NCBI GenBank assembly: GCA_002083395.1
Contig: LWDH01000007.1
Coordinates: 1-19,885 of the forward strand
Length of the DNA: 19,885 nucleotides
Reading direction: 5' to 3'
Origin: Proteobacteria bacterium SG_bin4
GTDB taxonomy: Bacteria > Pseudomonadota > Gammaproteobacteria > Burkholderiales > Nitrosomonadaceae
Shown here: piece after piece, positions 6,398 to 14,275 of the stretch
Layout of the letters: the number at the start of each line of letters is the position of its first letter
How positions within the stretch are numbered: the first letter of the stretch is position 1
Notes under the pieces: generated by a model
Told to the model about the DNA's origin: nothing
The model's input: only the letters and a program-made list of their open reading frames with translations
Database searches by the model: none
Position numbers and translations under genes: made by a program

Positions 6398-8299
6398 ATG
6401 AACGGTTCGGGCGACAATCAACCTCACACGCTAACCAAAAAACAGTCCCTCGGCGTATTAAGCCTCACAGCGCTTGGCGTTGTCTACGGTGACATCGGCA
6501 CCAGTCCGCTGTACGTCATGAAAACCATCTTCGACCCGGAACACGGTCTCGCCATGAGCGAAAGCAACCTGATCGGCATCGTCTCGCTGATTTTCTGGGC
6601 GATTATGCTCGTGGTCACGGTCAAATACATTACGCTGTTTTTACGCGCCGACAACCATGGCGAAGGCGGCATTATGGCGTTGCTATCGCTCGCCAGCTCC
6701 GCCACCGGCGCCCGACTGCAATTGCGTAAGCTGCTGTTCATGATCGGTGCGTTTGGCGCAGCGCTGTTTTATGGCGATGGCGTAATCACACCGGCAATCT
6801 CGGTGTTAAGCGCGGTTGAAGGTTTGGAAGTCGCTACGCCATTGTTCCAGCCTTATATTCTGCCGCTCACACTGGTTATCCTGATATCACTATTCCTGAT
6901 TCAACAACACGGCACCGGCAGGGTCGGCTCCGTGTTCGGGCCGATGACCCTGCTGTGGTTTGTCACTTTGGGCGCTACCGGTATCGTTAATATCGCGGCT
7001 GCGCCGGAAATCATGCAAGCCTTGAATCCGGCATTCGCTGTCAGCTTCTGTTTGAACAATGGCCTGCTCGCATTCGTCACTTTCGGCGCAGTCGTGCTAG
7101 CGGTTACCGGCGGCGAAGCGCTGTACGCCGACATGGGACACTTCGGTGTCAAACCGATCCGCTTTGCCTGGTATGGTTGCGTATTGCCCGCGTTGGTTCT
7201 GAATTATCTGGGTCAAGGCGCGCTATTGCTGACCAATCCGGCGGCTATTTCCAATCCGTTTTTTCTGATGTTTCCGACGTGGGCGTTGTATCCGGCAGTC
7301 GCATTGGCAACCGCCGCGACAGTCATTGCCTCGCAAGCGGTAATTTCCGGAGTTTTCTCGGTTACCCGGCAAGCTATTCAACTCGGATTCCTGCCGCGGA
7401 TACGCATCAAGCATACGTCGGATCAAAAAATCGGCCAGATTTATATCCCGTTTATCAACTGGATGTTGATGGTTGCAGTGATCCTGGCGGTCATCGGTTT
7501 CGGCTCTTCCGCCAATCTTGCATCGGCGTACGGCGTAGCTGTCACTACTACGATGGTGATCGAAACGACACTGACGTTTTTCGTGCTACGCTTTGTATGG
7601 CACTACCCGCTTATTGCCAGTCTGGCAGCCACCAGTTTTTTCTTGTCGATTGATATTACTTTTTTTGCCGCAACGATCTTAAAAATTTTGCACGGTGGTT
7701 GGTTCCCATTGGTGATTGGCGCATTGATCTTTTTTATCATGATGACGTGGCACAACGGCCGCATGGCTCTACTTGAACAATTGCGAGCAGACGATGTGCC
7801 GCTGGAGCCTTTTCTGCAATCGCTGCTGGTGCATCCGCCAGTTCGGGTCGAAGGCACGGCGGTTTTTCTAACTTCGAATCCACATGGTGTACCGCATGCA
7901 CTATTGCATAACCTTGCACATAATCAGGTGCTGCACCAATGCGTCGTGTTCCTGACAGTGAGTTATCAGGAAATTCCGCGTGTGGCGGATAACGAACGGA
8001 TAACGGTAAAACCGCTGGAAGGAAACTGTTTTCAGATTACCGTCCAGTATGGTTACCAGGAAGAACCTGATATCCCGGCGGCACTGCAACGCTGCCAACA
8101 AGCGGGACTTACGTTTGAACCACTCAGAACATCGTACTTTCTCAGCCGCGAGATTATCGTTCCCATCGCTGGCGGCAGGATGATGCAGTGGCGTGAACGG
8201 ATTTTTGCCGCGATGGCCAGAAACGCCGGCAATGCGGCGGAATACTTTAATCTACCGGCCAATCGCGTGCTTGAGTTAGGAACACGAATCGAAATTTAG
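6398..8299 (+). CDS. kup: Kup/HAK/KT-family K+ uptake permease
   Basis: This 633-residue inner-membrane protein takes up potassium, in this family by H+ symport. The signature GVVYGDIGTSPLYVMKTIF near residues 27-45 is diagnostic. YGDGVITPAISVLSAVEGL, GGEALYADMGHFG and NYLGQGALLL follow, within about twelve hydrophobic segments spread over residues 20-460. The remaining 170 residues form the cytoplasmic C-terminal domain. Length agrees with the 622-residue E. coli protein. ATG 6398 places the conserved first helix at the expected distance; the ribosome site is weak. It lies 101 bases after phoB on the same strand, so read-through is possible, but I see no family reason to join them functionally. 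A hairpin follows the stop. Confidence 0.95.
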   Translation: MNGSGDNQPHTLTKKQSLGVLSLTALGVVYGDIGTSPLYVMKTIFDPEHGLAMSESNLIGIVSLIFWAIMLVVTVKYITLFLRADNHGEGGIMALLSLASSATGARLQLRKLLFMIGAFGAALFYGDGVITPAISVLSAVEGLEVATPLFQPYILPLTLVILISLFLIQQHGTGRVGSVFGPMTLLWFVTLGATGIVNIAAAPEIMQALNPAFAVSFCLNNGLLAFVTFGAVVLAVTGGEALYADMGHFGVKPIRFAWYGCVLPALVLNYLGQGALLLTNPAAISNPFFLMFPTWALYPAVALATAATVIASQAVISGVFSVTRQAIQLGFLPRIRIKHTSDQKIGQIYIPFINWMLMVAVILAVIGFGSSANLASAYGVAVTTTMVIETTLTFFVLRFVWHYPLIASLAATSFFLSIDITFFAATILKILHGGWFPLVIGALIFFIMMTWHNGRMALLEQLRADDVPLEPFLQSLLVHPPVRVEGTAVFLTSNPHGVPHALLHNLAHNQVLHQCVVFLTVSYQEIPRVADNERITVKPLEGNCFQITVQYGYQEEPDIPAALQRCQQAGLTFEPLRTSYFLSREIIVPIAGGRMMQWRERIFAAMARNAGNAAEYFNLPANRVLELGTRIEI

Positions 8300-8325
8300 T
8301 CGATCAACTCATTCTAGTCCGCGTA

Positions 8326-8398
8326 CAGCTTTGATACGGGAATTTTCCACCGGAAACTTATTGCAAATGAAAGTTTCCGGTAAACGCTACAAAAGCTG
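8326..8398. terminator. Nested hairpin between convergent kup and cytochrome-porin genes
   Basis: A perfect 11-bp inverted repeat, ACCGGAAACTT (8349-8359) and AAGTTTCCGGT (8371-8381), encloses an 11-base loop. Outside it CAGCTTT (8326-8332) pairs with AAAGCTG (8392-8398). The placement between two convergent stops suits a bidirectional terminator, but neither strand has a strong T-run directly after the stem, so it might work only as an RNA 3'-end stabiliser. Confidence 0.4.
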
Positions 8399-8436
8399 AC
8401 GTCCATTCTTCGAATCAACAGACTATTACATTTTCG

Positions 8437-9792
8437 TTAGAAAGCCATCCATGCATTGAAATAAACCGCATCATTGTTGACGGCATTGCGGCCGAATCCA
8501 TCGTAATTGTGAACGCTGCCGTTAAACTTGAAATTATGAACGTACTGCACTGCTAGCCGCAGATTAACGAAAGTACTCATTATTGAATTATTAGATTTAC
8601 CGAATGGCGTAAAACTGGCTTCTGCGATAAATGCCTGACTTAAAGGGCTGCCTGTCCGGCTACCGCTGATCGGATCACCAAAGCCATAAATGAATGTATC
8701 AGCCGTTCCGGTCGTTTGATTGTAGAAAAGATTCAAACCATAGGTTTGCTGGAAAGTATAGCCAGCCCTTATGCGCACTGTATCGAGATTGCTTTTAATT
8801 TTATCCGCCAGTCCTAAAGCGGAACTGGCATTCATGTTGCGGTTCTCGCGCAAATATGTCGCGGTAAATTCATAGATATGAACCGGGTTTCCCAGATACT
8901 GGTAGGTTAGGTCAAATCCAATATCATCGTAGCGATCAGTGCCTGCGGTCGTTATCCGTTGCGGATTGACATCGCCGTGCATGCCGAACGTGCCGATCGC
9001 GCCGTAATGCCCGTTCCAGTCTTTCTGCAACGCAATCCGCCAGTACGGCGCTCCGCCGCTCAGGCGGGATTGTTCCGGATCGAAGACACTAATGCCTTTC
9101 TGAGCGTTTTTCGCCAGACTGGTATAACCACCTGCTTCGATATAAAGTAAATTGTTAATCATCATGTATGAAGTCGCTCCGATTACTTGCGAACCGAGTG
9201 ATTCGATCAATGTCGCAGCCGATTGAGCCGGCGCCAATGGCGACGAGCTCCACGGGAATCCCCAGGTCGGCGTGGTATTCCATAAATCCGAGACAGTCGG
9301 ATTATTATTCGTTGTCATACCGAATACCACCTTTTGTCCTGCCACTTCAAAATGATCGGCAAAGCGGAGTTCGGTATTGTCGAGCACGCCAATATTTTCA
9401 ACGCCATCATAGGTTCCCTCAACAAATGCGCCGACCTTTGATGTCAGGCGGCCAGCCAGAAACACCGCCGCTTCATCAATAGTAGCATTGTCATTTCGAC
9501 CGAAACGCGGCGCTGCGCCACCGTCCTGGCCTTCCTGAGTATGCGTAAAAGAACCGCGAATCATGCCGCTCAGCGGAATGAGATTGTTATTTTTACCATC
9601 TGTTTGCGTATAGCCATTGAGTTTAAAATTTCTACCGACCGAAGTAAGATTAGGCCCGAACGACTGAACATGGCAAGCACTGCAGGCATAACCGGTTTGG
9701 CGTGCAAAACTTGGCAGTGCCTGAGCGTTGAAACTTAACAGCATCAATGTCATTAAAGAAAAGAACAAAAGCATCGTGTTTTTGACTATCAT
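8437..9792 (-). CDS. Outer-membrane one-haem cytochrome-porin fusion (Cyc2-like layout)
   Basis: The product has 451 residues. A signal peptide ends at about residue 25 (AQA, then LPSFARQTGY). One c-type haem site, CSACH, is at 37-41, followed by VGRNFKLNGYTQ. The rest (about 70-451) has alternating aromatic/polar strands with Gly/Asn turns, and the protein ends in Phe (NAWMAF), the usual end of an outer-membrane beta barrel. A FARQTG-CxxCH-GR-FK-GYT block joined to a barrel is the layout of fused cytochrome-porins such as Cyc2, which pass electrons across the outer membrane. Whether this one oxidises iron or another donor cannot be told. The start at 9792 is chosen because GAGGAAAA precedes it at close spacing and a signal peptide follows; the frame continues open to 9987, but that extension would bury the signal. 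It is divergent from the metalloprotease gene, with a 17-bp palindrome between them. Confidence 0.75.
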   Translation of the reverse strand: MIVKNTMLLFFSLMTLMLLSFNAQALPSFARQTGYACSACHVQSFGPNLTSVGRNFKLNGYTQTDGKNNNLIPLSGMIRGSFTHTQEGQDGGAAPRFGRNDNATIDEAAVFLAGRLTSKVGAFVEGTYDGVENIGVLDNTELRFADHFEVAGQKVVFGMTTNNNPTVSDLWNTTPTWGFPWSSSPLAPAQSAATLIESLGSQVIGATSYMMINNLLYIEAGGYTSLAKNAQKGISVFDPEQSRLSGGAPYWRIALQKDWNGHYGAIGTFGMHGDVNPQRITTAGTDRYDDIGFDLTYQYLGNPVHIYEFTATYLRENRNMNASSALGLADKIKSNLDTVRIRAGYTFQQTYGLNLFYNQTTGTADTFIYGFGDPISGSRTGSPLSQAFIAEASFTPFGKSNNSIMSTFVNLRLAVQYVHNFKFNGSVHNYDGFGRNAVNNDAVYFNAWMAF

Positions 9793-9904
9793 GGCGTTTT
9801 CCTCATAGAAAAGAGACAAGTCCTGAGAAGTCCACGAAACATTGAATGAATCTAACAAGTCTATAAAAGACAATAATCCATGGAAGAAAAGTGTACTTCT
9901 ACGA

Positions 9905-9921
9905 GGGAATATAATATTCCC
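9905..9921. promoter_or_regulatory. 17-bp perfect palindrome in a divergent promoter region
   Basis: GGGAATATAATATTCCC is a perfect inverted repeat of two 8-base arms around a central A. It contains TATAAT on the forward strand (9910-9915). It lies 113 bases before the reverse-strand cytochrome-porin start and about 100 bases before the forward metalloprotease start. This suits an operator for a dimeric regulator. I do not match it to a known consensus (not Fur, FNR or the E. coli NsrR pattern), and no good -35 is placed on either strand. Confidence 0.45.
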
Positions 9922-10024
9922 CGACAAATGATTTTCTTGTGAGGTTATTGAAAAGAATCTGTGAAGTTTCCTAAACAAATATTGCAATAATTTCCTGTTC
10001 TTAATCAGTTATTTGAATTTCCTT

Positions 10025-11572
10025 ATGCCATCTCCCCTATTCTCAAGCGGTGCTATTAACCGCAGCCTTTCCGGCGTCAATTCGATTGATGCGTTATTGA
10101 ACGGCGTGCGCTGGTTGAGTTCCACCATCTCTTACAGCTTCCCAACCAGCAACAGTACTGCGTTCTGGTCTACGTACTCCAACGGCTACGGCGCTGTATC
10201 CGGCGATGGTGAACCGTGGAGAAGCACATTTGCTCCTTTATCCAGTACCGATCAGAGCAATTTCACCCATGCTTTGCAACAATGGGCAAATGTTATTAAA
10301 TTGAATTTCACCCAAGTCGGCGAATCTCCCAGCAACGTCGGCGATATCCGTGCAGCCTATACGATCGAAGCGGATTCATTGACTTTGGCATGGACTTACC
10401 TGCCAAGCGGCAGTCCGCTGGGAGGCGATATCTGGATTAACACTAAAAGTCAGCTCAATAAGGAAGAATGGAATCCGGGTAGCCTTTCGTTCGAAACGGT
10501 CATGCACGAACTTGGCCACGCACTGGGCTTGAAACACCCGTTTGCAGACCCTGACGATCCTTCGGAAGCGACATTGCCGCCCGATTTGGATAACACCATC
10601 CATACCATCATGAGCTATACCTACGCCAATCTGGACGGTGACGAAGGCAACGGTTTTTCCTTTCATCCGACGACGCCGATGGTGCTGGATATTGCTGCGA
10701 TCCAATACCTCTACAGTCCCAACAATAACTACCATGTGGGAAATGACACTTACCTGTTCGACGATGCTCACACATACCATCAAACCATCTGGGATGCCGG
10801 CGGCGCATCGGATACGATTCACTATGCCGGCTCACTGCCAAGTTTGATCGATCTGAATGCCACCCGCCCATCGTTGATCGGGCAATCGGTCTTCGTGCAA
10901 GCTAACGGCATCAATGTCGGCTCACCGGTCCCGAATGTATGGATCGCCGACAAAGTAGCTATTGAAAATGCCATCGGCGGACAAGGTGACGATATCCTGA
11001 TCGGCAACAACAGTCGCAATAATTTGGATGGTAGCGCCGGCATCGATACAGTCCGGATCGAAGCTCAGCGCAACCAGGTCACGCTGAGCAAAAATGCCAG
11101 CGGTTACACCGTCAAGGTAAATACCACCCCCGGCAACGAAGATAGTCTCGTTAATATCGAACGGGTAAAATTTGACGATCAGCTATTGGCGCTCGATCTC
11201 GACAGTAATGCCGGGGAAGTGGCCAAACTGATCGGCGCGGTGTTCGGCGCAACCTTCGTCAACAACACTGGCTATGTCGGTATCGGACTGGACAAAGCCG
11301 ATGAAGGATCGAACTATGAACAACTGGCAAAATTCGCGATCGACGCTACCCGGCTGACCGATCACGACAAAATTGTCACACTGCTGTGGCACAACCTGTT
11401 CGGCGAACTTCCGACCGGCAGCGAAAAATCTCCTTATGTTGAAATGCTTGACGAAGGCGATCTCTCAATTGGCGGATTAACCGTGCTGGCCGCGGAAAGC
11501 GTTATCAACGCGGAAAACATCAATTTGACCGGATTGGTGCAAACCGGATTGCCGTATATTGAGGTCGGTTGA
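10025..11572 (+). CDS. Serralysin-like M10 metalloprotease, type I secretion candidate
   Basis: This is a zinc endopeptidase predicted to act outside the cell. The zinc motif HELGHALGLKH lies at about residues 161-171 and the Met-turn IMSY at 195-198. LDIAAIQYLYSPN follows (about 221-233), as in serralysins. Calcium-binding repeats are few: GGQGDDILIGN (about 318-328) is the one clear copy, with a weaker copy after it. The C-terminal 120 residues resemble the alpha-helical DUF4214-like tails of other type I secreted proteins. There is no N-terminal signal peptide, in keeping with ABC (type I) export, but no export genes are in the window. ATG 10025 is used; a TTG at 10013 in frame adds four residues, and neither has a good ribosome site. 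A small hairpin follows the stop. Confidence 0.85.
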   Translation: MPSPLFSSGAINRSLSGVNSIDALLNGVRWLSSTISYSFPTSNSTAFWSTYSNGYGAVSGDGEPWRSTFAPLSSTDQSNFTHALQQWANVIKLNFTQVGESPSNVGDIRAAYTIEADSLTLAWTYLPSGSPLGGDIWINTKSQLNKEEWNPGSLSFETVMHELGHALGLKHPFADPDDPSEATLPPDLDNTIHTIMSYTYANLDGDEGNGFSFHPTTPMVLDIAAIQYLYSPNNNYHVGNDTYLFDDAHTYHQTIWDAGGASDTIHYAGSLPSLIDLNATRPSLIGQSVFVQANGINVGSPVPNVWIADKVAIENAIGGQGDDILIGNNSRNNLDGSAGIDTVRIEAQRNQVTLSKNASGYTVKVNTTPGNEDSLVNIERVKFDDQLLALDLDSNAGEVAKLIGAVFGATFVNNTGYVGIGLDKADEGSNYEQLAKFAIDATRLTDHDKIVTLLWHNLFGELPTGSEKSPYVEMLDEGDLSIGGLTVLAAESVINAENINLTGLVQTGLPYIEVG

Positions 11573-11580
11573 CGTTTTCC

Positions 11581-11598
11581 GGCGGCTATTTTTCCGCC
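11581..11598. terminator. Short hairpin between convergent genes
   Basis: GGCGG (11581-11585) pairs with CCGCC (11594-11598) around an 8-base T-rich loop, in the 30-base gap between the metalloprotease stop and the converging Cys-rich gene. The stem is short and no T-run follows on either strand, so termination is only a possibility. Confidence 0.3.
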
Positions 11599-11602
11599 AT
11601 TC

Positions 11603-11977
11603 TCACTGCTTCTTGATCACTGCTGGCGGTTTGCAGTAATAGCGTGACGGAAATTCCGGGTTATTGCGTAACCGGTTACGTATGACATCGCCGCCTTCAT
11701 TGACGCAGACCGCGATTGACTGATCCAGGCTAGGAAAATATTCATTGGATCCGGGTTGCGCTGAAGTTGGCGGAACACGCGCGCGGATGCGTGCGCATAT
11801 CTCTGGTTCATTTGCTTTAGGCGGATCGTTTTCCATCGCCGGTAACGGACACAAGTTGCAGGGATCCCCCGGACACAAGCAACCCTCGCAGCTCGCCAGC
11901 ACCGGCGCTGCAATCAAACTTAATCCAGCACTGAAAGCGATCATGATACCGGCTCTGAAAAAAAATAACTTTGGCAT
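11603..11977 (-). CDS. Small Cys-rich putative lipoprotein
   Basis: The product has 124 residues. A hydrophobic signal segment (about 5-28) ends in LASC at 27-30, which fits a lipobox and predicts a lipid anchor at C30. A dense cysteine cluster follows (SCEGCLCPGDPCNLCP, C30, C33, C35, C40 and C43), with three further cysteines downstream (C61, C91 and one near the C-terminus). If C30 is not lipidated it would join the disulfide or metal-binding cluster instead. The start is supported by AGGGAAGAG just before ATG 11977. The family is not recognised. It converges on the metalloprotease gene and diverges from the coiled-coil gene, with 111 bases between the two starts. A role as a surface-exposed or metal-binding accessory protein is possible but unproven. 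Confidence 0.6.
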   Translation of the reverse strand: MPKLFFFRAGIMIAFSAGLSLIAAPVLASCEGCLCPGDPCNLCPLPAMENDPPKANEPEICARIRARVPPTSAQPGSNEYFPSLDQSIAVCVNEGGDVIRNRLRNNPEFPSRYYCKPPAVIKKQ

Positions 11978-12020
11978 TTCTCTTCCCTAAATGTTAGATA
12001 AACACTGAACAATAGCTTTT

Positions 12021-12029
12021 TGCTATACT
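12021..12029 (+). promoter_or_regulatory. Extended -10 promoter element
   Basis: TGCTATACT is an extended -10 (TGn plus TATACT, five of six bases), 60 bases before the coiled-coil gene start. No good -35 is seen, which an extended -10 can tolerate. Confidence 0.4.
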
Positions 12030-12088
12030 GATTTTACCCTAACTCAAACGCTGACAAGCAACTCAACCAGCTTTCAAACTCATAGGCG

Positions 12089-12469
12089 ATGATGAACATG
12101 AACCGTTACACACAACCATTCCCCCGCAACCACTTCCGCCATACCGGTTGCATGTTGCTATTGTTGTTGATTACTGGGATATCGCCCGCGCAAGCGGATA
12201 CCATCGAGTTGTTGCAGAAAAATGCCAGTATCGCGTATGAAAAGATGATGGATGCAAAAAAATCCGCAGATGCATTGGCAAAAGACGCGGCGCTCGCCCT
12301 AAGAAAAGTGGACACCGCAAAACAAAAACTGACGGAAGCCGAACAAGAAGCCGAAGCTGCAAAAATACGATCAGAGCGCGCCAGAATGGCTGCCCAACAG
12401 GCAACCGATCAGTGGAAACAAGCTACCGACGCTTTGGCCAATGAATGGGGAAATTCCGAGGTGAAGTAG
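12089..12469 (+). CDS. Small periplasmic Ala-rich coiled-coil protein
   Basis: The product has 126 residues. A basic N-terminus and a Leu-rich stretch (22-30) lead to a likely signal-peptidase I site after AQA (residue 36). The mature part is almost entirely helical, rich in Ala, Lys, Glu and Gln with heptad-like spacing (about 40-115), and has no cysteine. This suits a small periplasmic coiled coil, but I recognise no family. Several Met codons at the start (12089, 12092, 12098) make the exact start uncertain. The long n-region before the hydrophobic core might mean that the Met at residue 22 is the start. It is transcribed toward the GNAT gene, with 15 bases between stops. Confidence 0.6.
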   Translation: MMNMNRYTQPFPRNHFRHTGCMLLLLLITGISPAQADTIELLQKNASIAYEKMMDAKKSADALAKDAALALRKVDTAKQKLTEAEQEAEAAKIRSERARMAAQQATDQWKQATDALANEWGNSEVK

Positions 12470-12471
12470 GC

Positions 12472-12494
12472 GCTGACTGCATGTTCACGTCAGC
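12472..12494. terminator. Hairpin at the convergent 3' ends
   Basis: GCTGAC (12472-12477) and GTCAGC (12489-12494) form a perfect 6-bp stem with an 11-base loop. Overlapping arms ACTGC/GCAGT allow a second fold. It covers the end of the acetyltransferase frame and lies just after the coiled-coil gene stop. It lacks a T-run. Confidence 0.3.
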
Positions 12495-12916
12495 AGTAAT
12501 TCCATTTTGACATGCGGTATGCCGGCCTCCATGAATACTTCACTACAGACGTTAAAACCGAATTTTTGATAGAACGGCATTGCGTAAGTTTGTGCATTCA
12601 GCATCGCTTTCTTTTGCCGCCGTTGCCGCAATTCTTGCAAAAGCGCTTGCAACAATGCCCCTCCGAATCCTTGTCCGCGCCATTGTTTGAGTACCGCCAT
12701 GCGTCCGATGTGTCCGTCCGGAATTAGTCTCGCCGTCCCGACCGGTTGCCCGGCGTCATTGAAGGCCAGCGCATGGACGCTGACAGCATCGAATTCATCC
12801 CATTCCAATGCTTCGGGTACCTGCTGCTCTTGAATAAATACCGCTGTGCGAATCGTGCGTAATGCAGATGCTTCGTGTTGCCAGCTCACAATCCGTACCG
12901 TCGCGGCGGAAGCCAT
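12485..12916 (-). CDS. GNAT-family N-acetyltransferase (ElaA/YjcF-like)
   Basis: This 143-residue acyl-CoA-dependent acetyltransferase covers one complete GNAT domain. RTAVFIQEQQVPEALEWDEF near residues 23-42 is typical of the ElaA/YjcF-like subgroup. GTARLIPDG then leads into the acetyl-CoA loop QWRGQGFGGAL (78-88), and YQKFGF near residue 117 is the usual C-terminal element. The substrate is unknown. It starts 28 bases after the purA stop on the same strand and is probably read from the same transcript. The ribosome site is weak. Confidence 0.85.
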   Translation of the reverse strand: MASAATVRIVSWQHEASALRTIRTAVFIQEQQVPEALEWDEFDAVSVHALAFNDAGQPVGTARLIPDGHIGRMAVLKQWRGQGFGGALLQALLQELRQRRQKKAMLNAQTYAMPFYQKFGFNVCSEVFMEAGIPHVKMELLLT

Positions 12917-12944
12917 GATTATTTCCGGTTAATCGTCCTGAAGA

Positions 12945-14240
12945 CTAATTAAACGGATGGCGAAGCAGGATCGTATCTTCGCGATCCGGACCGGTAGATA
13001 TCATGTCGATCGGAATTTCGCAGACTTCTTCGAGACGCCGTAAATAATTCTGTGCAGCTTTCGGCAATTGAGAAAATTCCTTGATGCCGGCAGTATTTTC
13101 GGACCAACCCGGTATTTCTTCATAGATGGGTTCGCAGCGATCAAGATCATCCGCCCCGACCGGCAGAATATCGCTTTGCTTGCCATCGCTCAACCGGTAG
13201 CCAATTCCCAAATTAAGACTTTCGACACCGTCCAATACGTCCAGCTTGGTAATACACAATCCAGTCACACCGTTGATCTGGATCGAGCGCTTCAGCGCTA
13301 CCGCATCAAACCAGCCACAACGGCGCGGACGACCGGTTGTGGAACCGAACTCGTGCCCGCGGGCCGCCAAATGTTTGCCAACTTCGTCATCCAGTTCGGT
13401 CGGAAATGGCCCCGATCCCACTCGCGTGGTATAAGCTTTGGTAATGCCCAGCACGTAATGCAGCATTTGCGGACCGACGCCGCTGCCCGGCGCCGCTGCG
13501 CCAGCCACGCAATTACTGGAGGTCACAAACGGGTAAGTGCCGTGATCGACATCGAGCAGCGCACCTTGCGCACCTTCGAACAGTAGATTATTACCAGCTT
13601 TGTGCGCTTCATACAGCAATCGCGGCACATCGGCAACCATCGGTTTAATCCGTGCGGCGAGCACTAATGCTTCGTCCATCGTTTTCTGAAAATCAATCAC
13701 GGGCGCATGAAAGTAATTTTTCAGCACAAAATTGTGATAATCGAGAATTTCGCCTAATTTTGCAGCAAAGCGGTCACGATGAAATAAATCTTGCAACCGT
13801 ACCGCTCGCCGCGCGACTTTATCTTCGTACGCCGGACCGATACCACGTCCGGTCGTGCCAATTTTTCCAATTCCTCGAGCGGTTTCGCGAGCGTTATCCA
13901 GCGCAATATGGCAGGGTAAAATCAACGGACATGCCTCACTGATACGCAAGCGGCCACTGACGTCAACACCGTTACTCTCAAGCATGTCGATTTCATTGAG
14001 TAACGCTTCCGGCGAAATCACCACACCGTTACCGATGTAACACACCACGTTATCACGCAGAATACCGGAAGGAATCAGATGCAGCACAGTTTTCTTATTG
14101 CCGATAACCAAGGTGTGACCGGCGTTATGTCCGCCCTGGAAACGCACCACGCCTTGCGCATGATTGGTCAACCAATCGACGATTTTACCTTTCCCTTCAT
14201 CTCCCCATTGCGTCCCGATGACGACAACATTTCTTGTCAT
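12945..14240 (-). CDS. purA: Adenylosuccinate synthetase
   Basis: PurA makes adenylosuccinate from IMP and aspartate with GTP, the first committed step to AMP. The 431 residues carry GTQWGDEGKGKIVDWL (9-24) with catalytic D14, GGHNAGHT (36-43) with catalytic H42, TTGRGIGPAYEDKVARR, and TTGRPRRCGWFD in the second half, all in family order and at family length. It is the seventh gene of the hfq-hflX-hflK-hflC-DUF2065-hisZ-purA series and starts 35 bases after hisZ. Its neighbour HisZ uses the adenine-nucleotide-linked histidine pathway, a common pairing in betaproteobacteria. Confidence 0.97.
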   Translation of the reverse strand: MTRNVVVIGTQWGDEGKGKIVDWLTNHAQGVVRFQGGHNAGHTLVIGNKKTVLHLIPSGILRDNVVCYIGNGVVISPEALLNEIDMLESNGVDVSGRLRISEACPLILPCHIALDNARETARGIGKIGTTGRGIGPAYEDKVARRAVRLQDLFHRDRFAAKLGEILDYHNFVLKNYFHAPVIDFQKTMDEALVLAARIKPMVADVPRLLYEAHKAGNNLLFEGAQGALLDVDHGTYPFVTSSNCVAGAAAPGSGVGPQMLHYVLGITKAYTTRVGSGPFPTELDDEVGKHLAARGHEFGSTTGRPRRCGWFDAVALKRSIQINGVTGLCITKLDVLDGVESLNLGIGYRLSDGKQSDILPVGADDLDRCEPIYEEIPGWSENTAGIKEFSQLPKAAQNYLRRLEEVCEIPIDMISTGPDREDTILLRHPFN

Positions 14241-14275
14241 ATTTGTTATCTCTAAAAAATTCTGTTTTCCGGAAA

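Noticed and set aside
9793..9987. N-terminal extension of the cytochrome-porin to 9987
   Set aside because: It would place 65 residues before a clear signal peptide that has its own good ribosome site.
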